A stretch of 64,000 bases of DNA. Origin: Marinomonas alcarazii (GTDB lineage Bacteria; Pseudomonadota; Gammaproteobacteria; Pseudomonadales; Marinomonadaceae). The notes beneath the pieces were generated by a model that saw only the letters and a list, made by a program, of their open reading frames with translations, was not told where the DNA came from and did not search any database. The DNA lies in contig NZ_QKLW01000006.1 in assembly GCF_003208215.1 (NCBI RefSeq), forward strand, positions 180,430 through 244,429, written 5' to 3'. A program made the position numbers and the translations under genes. Shown here one piece after another: positions 8,428 to 16,689 of the stretch. Position 1 is the stretch's first letter; the number at the start of each line of letters is the position of its first letter.

Positions 8428-9498
8428 TCAGTCTTTCACGACATTTTGACGGTGTGCTTTTTCATGATCCAGTAGCCAGCGTTTTCGCTCTAATCCTCCG
8501 GCGTAACCGGTTAAACTGCCGTCTTTTCCAATCACTCGATGACAAGGAATGACGATCGCGACACGGTTCATGCCATTGGCTCTGGCCACCGCTCGTACGG
8601 CTTTTGGGTTATTCAATCGGGATGCTTGCTCTAGGTAGCTGGCGGTTTCACCAAACGGAATGTTGCCAAGCATGTTCCAGACGGCATTTTGAAAATCCGT
8701 TCCTGGTGTATGAAGCGGCACACTGAATTCGCCACGTGTACCTAGAAAATACTCTTCTAACTCTTGTTTTAGCTGTCTAATATGAGCATTTTCACCGGCC
8801 ATAATCGGCGCTTTTAAGCGACGCTGTAAGTCTTCAAACTCGGTTTCTAACATACGTCGATCGACGAATTCCAACAGGCAAATACCCTCGTCTGTGGCGC
8901 AGACAAACATAGGGCCAATCGGCGTTGTTAGCCTATCAATTAAAATCACAGCATTCTCCAAATTTAGGGTCGGTGCATGACCGAGTAACTTTTTAAAAGT
9001 GTAACCGAAACCACTTAAAGAATCGTAGCCTGAATCTAGCGCTGTATTGGTGGCACTTTTTCCTGTCTTTAATTCTTGAAAGGCATAATTAATTCGATAC
9101 ATACGTTGAAAGGTTTGAAACGTCATGCCGTAATGTTGATTAAACCAGCGGCGCACAAAGATTGGCCTGATCCCCGACTCTCTTAATTGCTGGTCGGTGA
9201 TTTTCGCTTTTGTGCAATCGCGCACAAGGTCTATTGCTGCTTGCACTTCATAAGGCGTCTCATGGGTGTTTTCGGTGGGGCGACAGACTTTGCAGGGACG
9301 AAAGCCTGCGTCCATTGCGTCTTTGAAATGTGTGTAAAACACAACGTTTTCCCGCTTGGGTTTACGTGCTCGACAAGTCGCAATGCAAAAAATAGACGTG
9401 GTTCTAACACCCACGAAAAACACGCCAACATAACTAGGTTCACGGTTTATTAAGGCTCGGTAATAGTCGTCGGCTTGTTTTTCATCGGTTATTAGCAT
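8428..9498 (-). CDS. ada: Ada: methyl-phosphotriester and O6-methylguanine-DNA methyltransferase / transcriptional activator
   Basis: The full-length three-part protein has 356 residues. The N-terminal Ada zinc domain holds C38, C42, C69 and C72, the same numbering as E. coli Ada, so self-methylation at Cys38 can switch it on as activator. An AraC-type helix-turn-helix region follows at about residues 100-180. The C-terminal suicide methyltransferase has IPCHRVIG, with the acceptor cysteine near residue 320, and the preceding RAVARANGMN segment. It repairs alkylated DNA and induces the adaptive response. No alkB or alkA partner lies alongside; tag is 11 kb away. Confidence 0.95.
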   Translation of the reverse strand: MLITDEKQADDYYRALINREPSYVGVFFVGVRTTSIFCIATCRARKPKRENVVFYTHFKDAMDAGFRPCKVCRPTENTHETPYEVQAAIDLVRDCTKAKITDQQLRESGIRPIFVRRWFNQHYGMTFQTFQRMYRINYAFQELKTGKSATNTALDSGYDSLSGFGYTFKKLLGHAPTLNLENAVILIDRLTTPIGPMFVCATDEGICLLEFVDRRMLETEFEDLQRRLKAPIMAGENAHIRQLKQELEEYFLGTRGEFSVPLHTPGTDFQNAVWNMLGNIPFGETASYLEQASRLNNPKAVRAVARANGMNRVAIVIPCHRVIGKDGSLTGYAGGLERKRWLLDHEKAHRQNVVKD

Positions 9499-9671
9499 GT
9501 TGCGCCCTGTTTCTAGGTAATACTTACGTTCAGTGTATTGGGAGATTGTTTATTGGGATAGAGTGCTTTATTCCCAATTAAGCAACAACCGAAAATTGGA
9601 CGAGTATTTTTTTAGGTTTGTTTTGCTCTCAAGTATGAATGAGAAGCTTAAGAAACAACCTATGATTTTGG

Positions 9672-9726
9672 CTCATAAAAAGACCCCCAATAATTGGAAT
9701 ATCCAACTATTGGGGGGCAGTTTATC
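9672..9726 (-). repeat. Degenerate IS3-family left-end-like hairpin, now in terminator position
   Basis: Read on the minus strand, this stretch has CCCCCAATAGTTGGA, a short loop, a near-complementary arm ATTGGGGG, then TCTTTTTATGAG. The IS end at 63910-63955 has the same order: CCCCCAATAGTTGGACA, a complementary arm, then TTCTTTTTATG. It therefore looks like a solo or decayed insertion-sequence end. It lies just downstream of the chemoreceptor gene ending at 9759, and its stem plus T-rich tract would also work as that gene's terminator. Confidence 0.65.
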
Positions 9727-9758
9727 TCTTTATGCTAGGCTTTTCGGTGCTTGAGCGA

Positions 9759-11720
9759 TTACATCTGGCTGGATTTAAAGTGCCCAACCATGACTTTTAA
9801 CTCATCTGATAATTTATTTAGCGCGGCAGCCGTTTCAGCAACTTGATTGGATAGATCGCTGGACTTGATTGTGCCATCGTGAATCACAATGACATTCGTA
9901 TTGATTTCTTCTGCTACCAAATGCTGCTCTTCAGCCGAGGCACTGATTTGAATCATCATGTCTTTAATCTCAAGTACTGAGCGGAGAATTTCGCCAAAGA
10001 CGTGATGGGTTTTAGAAGCCAAGACAACCGTATCTTTTGCGACGCTAACACTTTGATTCATTCTCGTCGTGGCAAAGCCGGTTTGTTGTTGTAGCTTGGT
10101 GAGCATCTTGTCAATTTCTTCGGTGGATTGCGCAGTTCGGCCTGCAAGTGTTCGAACTTCGTCGGCCACTACCGCAAAGCCTCGGCCTTGTTCACCGGCA
10201 CGAGCCGCCTCAATGGCAGCGTTTAAAGCAAGTAAGTTGGTTTGCTCGGCAATGGCTTTGATGGTGTCTAAAATGCCGACGATATTTTCTGACTCTTTTG
10301 ACAGTTCGATCATGCTTTCATTAGAGCTATTAATTTCTTTTTCTAAGCCATTAAGCGATTCCATTGTTTCTCTAATGAGTTTGTTGCCCTCTTTTACCTG
10401 AGATTCACTGTTTTCCGCTGCCGAGGCGGCACTGCTACAACTAGAAGCAACTTCATTGGCTGTCGCTACCATTTCATTAAAGGCCGTTGATACCTGATCA
10501 ACAGAGTTAACTTGGTGTGAGGCGACTTCGCTGAGTTCCGAAGATAGGTTCTCAGACTGATGGGCAACCTGGCTGATTTGTTCGCTTGAAGATTTTGCGT
10601 GACCAACAATGCTGTCGATTGAAGAAACGAACTGATTAAAAGCAGAGGCCATTTGTCCTGCTTCGTCTTTGTTTTTAACTTCTAGGCGTTGCGTTAAATC
10701 CCCTTCGCCTTGGCTGATGTCAGTAAGTCGATCCGCCATATTTCTCACTGGGCGAATCACAACACTAGACAGTGTCGCACCAATAGTCATGAATATAGCG
10801 ATCATCACCAAGGAGATGATAACAATCATAATAATTAGACTATTGGCTTGTGCATAAATCACTTTACTGGGAACTAAACCAATAAATTTCCAATTCAGTT
10901 CAGGTGACGTATACACTTTGGCAAACCAAGTTTCACCATTAATGGTCAGCTCTTGAGCCGTGCTTATATCAGCAAGCGTGGCATAGGGACGTGATGCTTC
11001 TTTAATCGATTTGAAGTTATTTTTAGGATCGGAAGGGTCCGCTAGAATGGTGTTGGAATCCTCTACCATGACGACATAACCTTCGCCGCCAAACTTCACG
11101 TTAGCTAATAGCTCAGTTAGCTTTTTCAATGTCACATCAATACCAACGACGCCGTAAAAACCATTTTGGCCATCAAAGCGTTGTATGTAATCGACAAGAG
11201 GTGCGTTGGTTGCGCTATCTCGGTAGGCAGGAATACGAACGGGCGTACGGCTATCGATTGACTGCTTATACCACCCTCTTTCGATAGGATTGTAATTTTT
11301 CGAGTTCTTAGCAATTGGCCATTGGAGGTAGCCAGTATCATTGGCTCCTAACCAAATATAGGTTAAATCTGGGTGAGAGTCTCCGAAAGCATCCATCAGA
11401 GCGAACGCTTCTTGCTCCAGAGGGGAGTTTTTATGCGGTGTCATCTCTTCTTGTGTGGATTGATTGGCATAGCTTTTGATGCTGCCAGGCGTCAATTTTT
11501 TTAGTGCGTTTGATTGGGCAAGAAAGGCTACATTTTCCGCTAGATTATTCAAATACATCGAAAAAATGGTATCAACATGACCAATTTCAGCTTGGCTTCG
11601 TTGTTCGAAACTTTGCAGGGCGCTAGAGCGCACATTCTGAATAATAACGGCAGAGATGATAAATATCGGGAGAATTACCCCTGCAGCCATTAATGCAATA
11701 ATCTTAGACTTAACTGTCAT
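9759..11720 (-). CDS. Methyl-accepting chemotaxis protein with periplasmic dCache domain
   Basis: A 653-residue chemoreceptor. TM1 ([20 protein letters not shown]) is followed by a periplasmic sensor of roughly 260 residues with dCache_1 landmarks [18 protein letters not shown] and [14 protein letters not shown]2 lies near 290-312, followed by HAMP with [15 protein letters not shown] and a long signalling hairpin with [20 protein letters not shown]. The sensor differs from that of the receptor at 4400, so the ligand is probably different. The start is placed at 11720, after AAAGAGGTTTCA. Transcription probably ends in the IS-like hairpin at about 9700. Confidence 0.9.
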   Translation of the reverse strand: MTVKSKIIALMAAGVILPIFIISAVIIQNVRSSALQSFEQRSQAEIGHVDTIFSMYLNNLAENVAFLAQSNALKKLTPGSIKSYANQSTQEEMTPHKNSPLEQEAFALMDAFGDSHPDLTYIWLGANDTGYLQWPIAKNSKNYNPIERGWYKQSIDSRTPVRIPAYRDSATNAPLVDYIQRFDGQNGFYGVVGIDVTLKKLTELLANVKFGGEGYVVMVEDSNTILADPSDPKNNFKSIKEASRPYATLADISTAQELTINGETWFAKVYTSPELNWKFIGLVPSKVIYAQANSLIIMIVIISLVMIAIFMTIGATLSSVVIRPVRNMADRLTDISQGEGDLTQRLEVKNKDEAGQMASAFNQFVSSIDSIVGHAKSSSEQISQVAHQSENLSSELSEVASHQVNSVDQVSTAFNEMVATANEVASSCSSAASAAENSESQVKEGNKLIRETMESLNGLEKEINSSNESMIELSKESENIVGILDTIKAIAEQTNLLALNAAIEAARAGEQGRGFAVVADEVRTLAGRTAQSTEEIDKMLTKLQQQTGFATTRMNQSVSVAKDTVVLASKTHHVFGEILRSVLEIKDMMIQISASAEEQHLVAEEINTNVIVIHDGTIKSSDLSNQVAETAAALNKLSDELKVMVGHFKSSQM

Positions 11721-12021
11721 TGAAACCTCTTTACTTATTTCATCCAATAAAATTAAGAAGTTTGGGAATGTTTAACGCACAGAAAAAACCATAGATAATG
11801 TTCGTTTCTTTGAAGTTACGTTCCTTGTACTTCTTGGGCACGAAAAATAATCTATTTTTATACGCTTGTCTTGTTATTTCTTATATAGCCGATTAACTCC
11901 AATCTTATTTCGCTGTCGATTTGCGTTAAGAACCTTTTGTCAGTTGATCGAATTGTCTTTATTATTCGTTCCTCTTTTTATTCTCCCCCGACTCGCTCAT
12001 GAGCCACTTAAGGATAATGTT
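11721..12021. other. Divergent promoter region, about 300 bp
   Basis: It lies between the leftward chemoreceptor and the rightward TauE/SafE gene. An open frame continues upstream of the permease start from 11866, but its residues do not look like a signal or membrane leader of this family and a good ribosome binding site lies at 12011. I therefore treat the stretch as untranslated. No clear operator was seen. Confidence 0.5.
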
Positions 12022-12783
12022 ATGGATTACAGCGTATTCACCATTTCGCTTTTGATCGGCACAGGTTTCATTGCTGGTATTATCAATACATTGGCTGGAG
12101 GCGGTTCTAACCTAACATTGCCAGCGCTAATGGTTATGGGAATGCCGGCAGATATTGCCAATGCCACGAACCGAGTTGGCGTGTTTTTACAGAATGTGGC
12201 GGCGACGTTTGGCTTTCGTAAAGCGAAGAAATTGGATAACGCTGATATCCTTCCAGTGATGATTCCGTCATTGCTCGGTGGTGTTGTAGGCGCATTTGCT
12301 GCCAGTTATGCGCCAGAAACCTGGTTAAAACCGCTTTTACTGAGTGCCATGATTGGCATGACAATTATTATGATTGTGCGTCCGACCATGATTGCGCCAC
12401 CAGAAGGCACTGTGCCTTTTAAAGTCACGGAAAAGCCGAGTGCGTGGATAGCTTTGTTTATCGCTGGTGTTTACGGTGGCTTCGTTCAGGCGGGGGTTGG
12501 ATTTATTCTTATTGCGGCTTTGGCTGGTACATTGCGTTACGATCTGGTTCGTACCAACGCGCTAAAAATGGTCTGCACACTGGGGTTTACCGCCTTGGCG
12601 CTAGGCGTATTTATTTGGAATGATCAGATCCTTTGGATCCCCGGGTTAATCCTTGCCTCTGGCACCATGTTGGGTTCTTTCCTAGCCGTAAAAATGGCCA
12701 TTAAAGCCAACCCAAAACACCTAAAATGGTTCCTATTCATTATGACCGTTTGTGGCAGTGCGGCCGCATTGTTGAGTGATTGA
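12022..12783 (+). CDS. TauE/SafE-family membrane permease
   Basis: A 253-residue inner membrane protein with about eight hydrophobic segments. The family signature GFIAGIINTLAGGGSNLTLPAL lies in the first helix pair and recurs as GVYGGFVQAGVGFILIAAL in the second half, reflecting the internal duplication of the fold. Members export or import small anions such as sulfite, sulfoacetate or organosulfonates. The start at 12022 follows AAGGATAATGTT. The downstream acetyltransferase gene begins 58 bp later and may be co-transcribed, but its own Shine-Dalgarno makes this uncertain. The substrate is unknown. Confidence 0.85.
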   Translation: MDYSVFTISLLIGTGFIAGIINTLAGGGSNLTLPALMVMGMPADIANATNRVGVFLQNVAATFGFRKAKKLDNADILPVMIPSLLGGVVGAFAASYAPETWLKPLLLSAMIGMTIIMIVRPTMIAPPEGTVPFKVTEKPSAWIALFIAGVYGGFVQAGVGFILIAALAGTLRYDLVRTNALKMVCTLGFTALALGVFIWNDQILWIPGLILASGTMLGSFLAVKMAIKANPKHLKWFLFIMTVCGSAAALLSD

Positions 12784-12841
12784 TTCATGGGCAAGGTAAG
12801 GCAAAATCATTTCTCCAAGCAGGCTATATGGAAAGAAGGCT

Positions 12842-13309
12842 ATGAAAATAAGACACTTCAAACCCTCAGATTCAACCGAAATAGCTGATCTTTTTCATGG
12901 CTCAGTGCATTCAATAAGCTCTGATATCTATTCAGCAGCACAGCTGGAAGCATGGGCGCCAACGCCACCAGGTTACACTATGTGGAAAGAGCGGTTAGCG
13001 ATAACCAAGCCGTTCGTTGCGACGATTGATGACGTCGTTGTTGGCTTTATCGAACTAGAATCGGATGGTCACATAGATTGCCTGTATGTGCATCGCAATT
13101 ACCAGCGCCGAGGTGTGGCGTTGGCGCTTTTTAAACACGCCAGCGACGAAGCGATAAAGAATGGATGCGAGATCATGTATGTTGAGGCCAGTATTCTTGC
13201 TAAAGCCTTTTTCGAGAAAATGGGCTTTGACGTACAAGCTGAAAACATTGTTCAAAAGAACCACCAAGAATTGATCAACTATTCTATGATTGGTGCGCCA
13301 AAGCCTTAG
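12842..13309 (+). CDS. GNAT-family N-acetyltransferase (YafP-like)
   Basis: A 155-residue single-domain acetyltransferase. It begins MKIRHFKPSDSTEIADLF. The acetyl-CoA binding loop is in VHRNYQRRGVALALF near residues 80-95, preceded by the strand HIDCLYVH and followed by AFFEKMGF. The QLEAWAP segment near residue 35 is shared with YafP-like enzymes. The acceptor is unknown. GAAAGAAGGCT provides the ribosome binding site. It converges with the end of the sugar ABC operon; only 11 bp separate the stop codons, and no terminator hairpin was seen between them. Confidence 0.8.
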   Translation: MKIRHFKPSDSTEIADLFHGSVHSISSDIYSAAQLEAWAPTPPGYTMWKERLAITKPFVATIDDVVVGFIELESDGHIDCLYVHRNYQRRGVALALFKHASDEAIKNGCEIMYVEASILAKAFFEKMGFDVQAENIVQKNHQELINYSMIGAPKP

Positions 13310-13320
13310 TTACTCTCCTT

Positions 13321-14430
13321 TCAAATTTCCCCAGAGTTCAACAGCATGCCTTGCGGGCTGGTGTCGAATAATAAGACGCGATTCAAGTCGACCGACAAAG
13401 AAATACGTTCTTGGCGTTTGACGTGGGAACGTAGGTCGAGTCGGGCTTTGGCGTCTTCGCCGCCGAGTTTGAACATGATTTCTTTGTCGAAGCCGAGATT
13501 TTCCACCAGCTCTACTTGTATGTCGTTGAATTCAAATAGGTTATCGCTTGGTGAGGACAGTGCGCTGTCTTCAAAGAAATCTGGGCGAATGCCAACCAAC
13601 ACTGTGTCGTGGGATTTCAGGTCGTGTAAGTCCACATTGGCGATTTTCGCTGCTGGCAGTCGGTAGTTATCGAATAGCAGATCGTCGCCTTCGATTTTTG
13701 CTTCAATCAAGTTCATTGCTGGAGAACCAATAAAGGTTGCGACAAAGGTGTTGGTTGGCTGTAGATAAATTTCCATTGGCGTACCGACTTGTTCGACAAT
13801 GCCATCGCGCATCACCACGACTCTATCGCCTAAGGTCATAGCCTCGATCTGATCGTGGGTAACGTAGATCGCGGTCATGTTGTATTGATGCTGAATGCGA
13901 GCGATTTCGGTCCGCATATGATGGCGTAGCTTGGCGTCTAGGTTTGATAAAGGTTCATCAAACAAATACACATCCGCATCACGAGCCAAGGCGCGCCCCA
14001 TGGCGACACGTTGGCGCTGGCCACCGGATAAATCCGCAGGCTTGCGATCCAAATAATCGTCGAGCTTGAGCATTTCCGATACGTCGGCGAGTTTCTCTTT
14101 AATGGTTTCCGCGTCTGCACCAGACTTTTTCAAGCCAAAGATGATGTTCTCTCGCACCGACATATGCGGATACAAGGCGTAGTTCTGGAACACCATGGCG
14201 ATGTTGCGTTTGTGTGGCGGCAAATCGTTAATGGCACGTTGGCCAATTTGTATTTCCCCTTGGGTGATGTCTTCTAGACCTGCCACCATGCGAAGCGTGG
14301 TACTTTTCCCGCAGCCACTTGGGCCAACCAACACCACAAATTCACCGTCTTTTACTTCTAAATTGAGGTTCTTCACGATCGGCAAATTGCCGTAGGATTT
14401 ATTAACATTTCGTAAGATTACGGAACTCAT
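13321..14430 (-). CDS. Carbohydrate ABC transporter ATP-binding protein (MalK/UgpC type)
   Basis: A 369-residue ATPase energising the sugar importer encoded just upstream. Walker A is [10 protein letters not shown] near residue 40, the Q-loop is [10 protein letters not shown], the signature is LSGGQRQR near residue 135 and Walker B is [15 protein letters not shown] switch histidine is in VTHDQIEA. Residues after about 240 form the MalK-type OB/TOBE regulatory domain. The start at 14430 follows AAAGGAATATTACG; 27 upstream codons are not conserved. It is the last gene of the operon and is separated from the permease by a 213-bp gap containing a 95-bp REPIN-like element. Confidence 0.92.
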   Translation of the reverse strand: MSSVILRNVNKSYGNLPIVKNLNLEVKDGEFVVLVGPSGCGKSTTLRMVAGLEDITQGEIQIGQRAINDLPPHKRNIAMVFQNYALYPHMSVRENIIFGLKKSGADAETIKEKLADVSEMLKLDDYLDRKPADLSGGQRQRVAMGRALARDADVYLFDEPLSNLDAKLRHHMRTEIARIQHQYNMTAIYVTHDQIEAMTLGDRVVVMRDGIVEQVGTPMEIYLQPTNTFVATFIGSPAMNLIEAKIEGDDLLFDNYRLPAAKIANVDLHDLKSHDTVLVGIRPDFFEDSALSSPSDNLFEFNDIQVELVENLGFDKEIMFKLGGEDAKARLDLRSHVKRQERISLSVDLNRVLLFDTSPQGMLLNSGEI

Positions 14431-14506
14431 CGTAATATTCCTTTTATTTAATCTCTTCGGGTTTAATTCCTCGCCACTGTGGCGTAAAAAATTAAAAGAT
14501 ATCTTT

Positions 14507-14601
14507 GTCATTCCCGCGAAGGCGGGAATCCAGTGGTGTTGTATAAATAAGGTTATTTTCGATGGCCATAAGGGCTCGATTCCCGCCTTCGCGGGAATGA
14601 C
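14507..14601. repeat. 95-bp REPIN/MITE-like inverted repeat, copy 1
   Basis: A perfect 23-bp terminal inverted repeat (GTCATTCCCGCGAAGGCGGG... and its complement) encloses a 49-bp core. A second element of identical length and very similar core lies at 36321-36415. Such REP doublets are mobilised by RAYT transposases in other gammaproteobacteria; no RAYT gene is in this window. It sits between the second permease and the ATPase of the sugar operon and will form a large mRNA hairpin. Confidence 0.9.
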
Positions 14602-14643
14602 GGATACAAAAATTAGCGTTGTTTATTTTGAAATTAGTCATAT

Positions 14644-15606
14644 TTATCCTTTCACACCGCCGTCGGTAAGCCCGCCTGACAAATGTTTATTTGCCAACAT
14701 GAAACAAATCACCACAGGCAATAGCGTCAACATGGACGCGGCCATGATGCGATCCCAAATGGCGTTTTTCGAGGTAAACAAAGTTTGTAATGCCAACGGC
14801 AAGGTTTGAAAATCTTGGTATTGTTTGAGGAACACGGAAGCAAACAAATACTCGTTCCAAGCGATGACAAAACAATAGATAAACACGGTAAACAGCATCG
14901 GCTTCGACAAGGGCATGATGATGCGCCAGAAGGCTTCTACCCTTGAGCAACCGTCCATCATTGCCGCTTCTTCTAGGGAGAAGGGAATGGTGCGGAAGTA
15001 ATTTCCCAACATGTACATGGCGACTGGCAAGGTCTGAATCAGATAGATCAAAAACAGACTAAAAATCGTCCCAGCGGCACTCGATGCCAAGCCGACGTTA
15101 ACGCTCATTTGATAGAGCGGAACCATCAATAAGACACCGCCAACCATGTAGACAAACAAAACGCCGTTTGCCATCAAGGATTGCGCTGGGAAACGTAGGC
15201 GCGCAATGGCGTACGCCGCGAGAGAGGCCAAAAAGGTTGAACAAATCCCCGTAATGAAAGAAATCACAAAGGTATTAAGCATGTAGCGTCCGAACGGAAA
15301 CACCTCGCCACCCGAACTAAACTTTGCCAATAGCTTTTGTTTTTGATCTTCCGACAGCGCTGGATTACTCAGTAAGCGTTGTACACTGGCTGGAATGTCG
15401 GCTTCTTTTGCTGGCATCAAACCAAGCAGCTCTTTGTAAGCATCCAAATGTAAGACACGCGGAATAAGCGATGGATTGCCCCAATCAATCGGATGCTTTA
15501 ACGAGGTTGAAAGAATCTGCAAAAATGGAAACACGCAGAAAATCACCAACGCGAGCACCAAGGCATACAAGATCACAGATTGGGTGGTTGAGCGTTTATT
15601 CATCAT
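14644..15606 (-). CDS. Carbohydrate ABC transporter permease (MalG type), with an enlarged periplasmic loop
   Basis: A 320-residue inner membrane subunit with about six membrane helices. The ATPase-docking EAA loop is EEAAMMDGCSRVEAFWRIIM near residues 215-235. The C-terminus GGLTDGGVKG is the usual MalG-type ending. The protein is longer than the typical 275-300 because an extra hydrophilic stretch of roughly 35-40 residues (PAKEADIPASVQ through KFSSGGE) is inserted between the first and second helices. The start follows AGGGGAAGAAT. It lies 9 bp after the other permease gene, so the two are translated together. Confidence 0.9.
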   Translation of the reverse strand: MMNKRSTTQSVILYALVLALVIFCVFPFLQILSTSLKHPIDWGNPSLIPRVLHLDAYKELLGLMPAKEADIPASVQRLLSNPALSEDQKQKLLAKFSSGGEVFPFGRYMLNTFVISFITGICSTFLASLAAYAIARLRFPAQSLMANGVLFVYMVGGVLLMVPLYQMSVNVGLASSAAGTIFSLFLIYLIQTLPVAMYMLGNYFRTIPFSLEEAAMMDGCSRVEAFWRIIMPLSKPMLFTVFIYCFVIAWNEYLFASVFLKQYQDFQTLPLALQTLFTSKNAIWDRIMAASMLTLLPVVICFMLANKHLSGGLTDGGVKG

Positions 15607-15615
15607 ATTCTTCCC

Positions 15616-16482
15616 CTACCACTTAAGGACTTTACGAACGTACAGCCAGATCAAGCCTACCAGCACGAGTAATTGAATCACCGAAATTGCGGCGGCCACG
15701 CCTTGATCGACGATGCCAGCGAACGCTTGGTAGTAAGTGAAAATCGGCAAGGTTTCCACGTTCGGTGCAAGTAAGTAGACGTCTTCGAAGCGGTTTAAAT
15801 TCCAGATAATGCGTAATAACACCACGGTGGCAATGACGAATCTTAGCTCTGGCAAGGTAACGTGCCAGAAGCGGCCCCAAGCATTTTGCCCATCTATCGC
15901 AGCAGCTTCGTATAAGTCTTTTGGCACGCTTTGCAGCTTGGCGAGAAACAGTAAATAGGCGATAGGAAAATGCTTCCAAATATCGAATATGATCACCACG
16001 AACAAAGCTGAATCTGGGTTACCGATGAGGTTTTCCCGAGTGTCGGTCAGGTGTAACACATCGACCACCACGTGGTTATAAATGCCGTTTACAGGATCGA
16101 AAATAAACTGCCAGCCGAACACCACACTGATAACTGGCGCGAAGTAGGGCAAAAGAATCAAGCCGCGGGCAAGATTGCGAAAACGGAACTCTTGGTTCAT
16201 TAGAATCGCTGCCGCCAGGCCTAAAATAGTGGTGCCAGCAACTGTGCCGATCAGATAAATAACCGAGACACCAATGGAATGGTAATAACGCGGGTTGCCG
16301 AGCAAGTCCGTGTAGTTCTCCATGCCAACAAAGGTTTTCGTGCCGTTGAGCTGAACATCAAAAAAACTCAGATAGATGTTGAACAGGATCGGGTAAATCA
16401 CCAGCAGGCCAATGATTCCGACCGCTGGTGCAACCAGCTTTAAACCCAGTCGAGATTCATTTTTTATTAAGACAGAAGACAT
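15616..16482 (-). CDS. Carbohydrate ABC transporter permease (MalF/UgpA type)
   Basis: A 288-residue inner membrane protein with six predicted helices. Helix 1 is APAVGIIGLLVIYPILFNIY, followed by the family's SFFDVQ and FVGMENYTDLL segments. The EAA motif YEAAAIDGQNAWGRFWHVTL lies near residues 190-210. It pairs with the MalG-type permease to form the translocation path for a sugar. The start is supported by GGGAAGAAAAT upstream of ATG. Between this gene and the upstream binding-protein gene lies a 207-bp gap filled by two C/T-rich repeats. Confidence 0.92.
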   Translation of the reverse strand: MSSVLIKNESRLGLKLVAPAVGIIGLLVIYPILFNIYLSFFDVQLNGTKTFVGMENYTDLLGNPRYYHSIGVSVIYLIGTVAGTTILGLAAAILMNQEFRFRNLARGLILLPYFAPVISVVFGWQFIFDPVNGIYNHVVVDVLHLTDTRENLIGNPDSALFVVIIFDIWKHFPIAYLLFLAKLQSVPKDLYEAAAIDGQNAWGRFWHVTLPELRFVIATVVLLRIIWNLNRFEDVYLLAPNVETLPIFTYYQAFAGIVDQGVAAAISVIQLLVLVGLIWLYVRKVLKW

Positions 16483-16505
16483 ATTTTCTTCCCTTTTTTA
16501 CGTTT

Positions 16506-16589
16506 AACCCCACCCTAACCCTCCCCTTAACAAGGGGAGGGAACTGATCACTGCTCCTTCCCCGGCTAAGGGGGAGGTTGGGAGGGGGT
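16506..16589. repeat. C/T-rich inverted repeat element, tandem copy 1
   Basis: An 84-bp unit starting AACCCCACCCTAACCCTCCCC and ending GGGGGAGGTTGGGAGGGGGT. Inner hairpins are CCCTCCCCTTAACAAGGGGAGGG and the segment around CCCCGGCTAAGGGGG. It is followed after 11 bp by a second, diverged copy, and is related to 761-856. It sits between the sugar-binding protein and permease genes. Confidence 0.85.
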
Positions 16590-16600
16590 AAAATCACTAA

Positions 16601-16682
16601 AACCCTACCCTAGTCCTCTCCTTAATAAGAGGAGGGAACTGATCACTGCTCCTCCCCCTGCTAAGGGGAGGTTGGGAGGGGG
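16601..16682. repeat. C/T-rich inverted repeat element, tandem copy 2
   Basis: An 82-bp unit parallel to the preceding one, with identical central sequence GGAGGGAACTGATCACTGCT and compensating changes in the left hairpin (CCTCTCCTTAATAAGAGGAGG). Paired changes that keep the stem suggest selection or gene-conversion history for an RNA or DNA fold. It ends 7 bp from the stop codon of the binding-protein gene. Confidence 0.85.
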
Positions 16683-16689
16683 TTGAGAC

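Noticed and set aside
11866..12021. 52-codon N-terminal extension of the TauE/SafE protein
   Set aside because: The extension is not membrane-leader-like for this family, and AAGGA stands correctly before the ATG at 12022.
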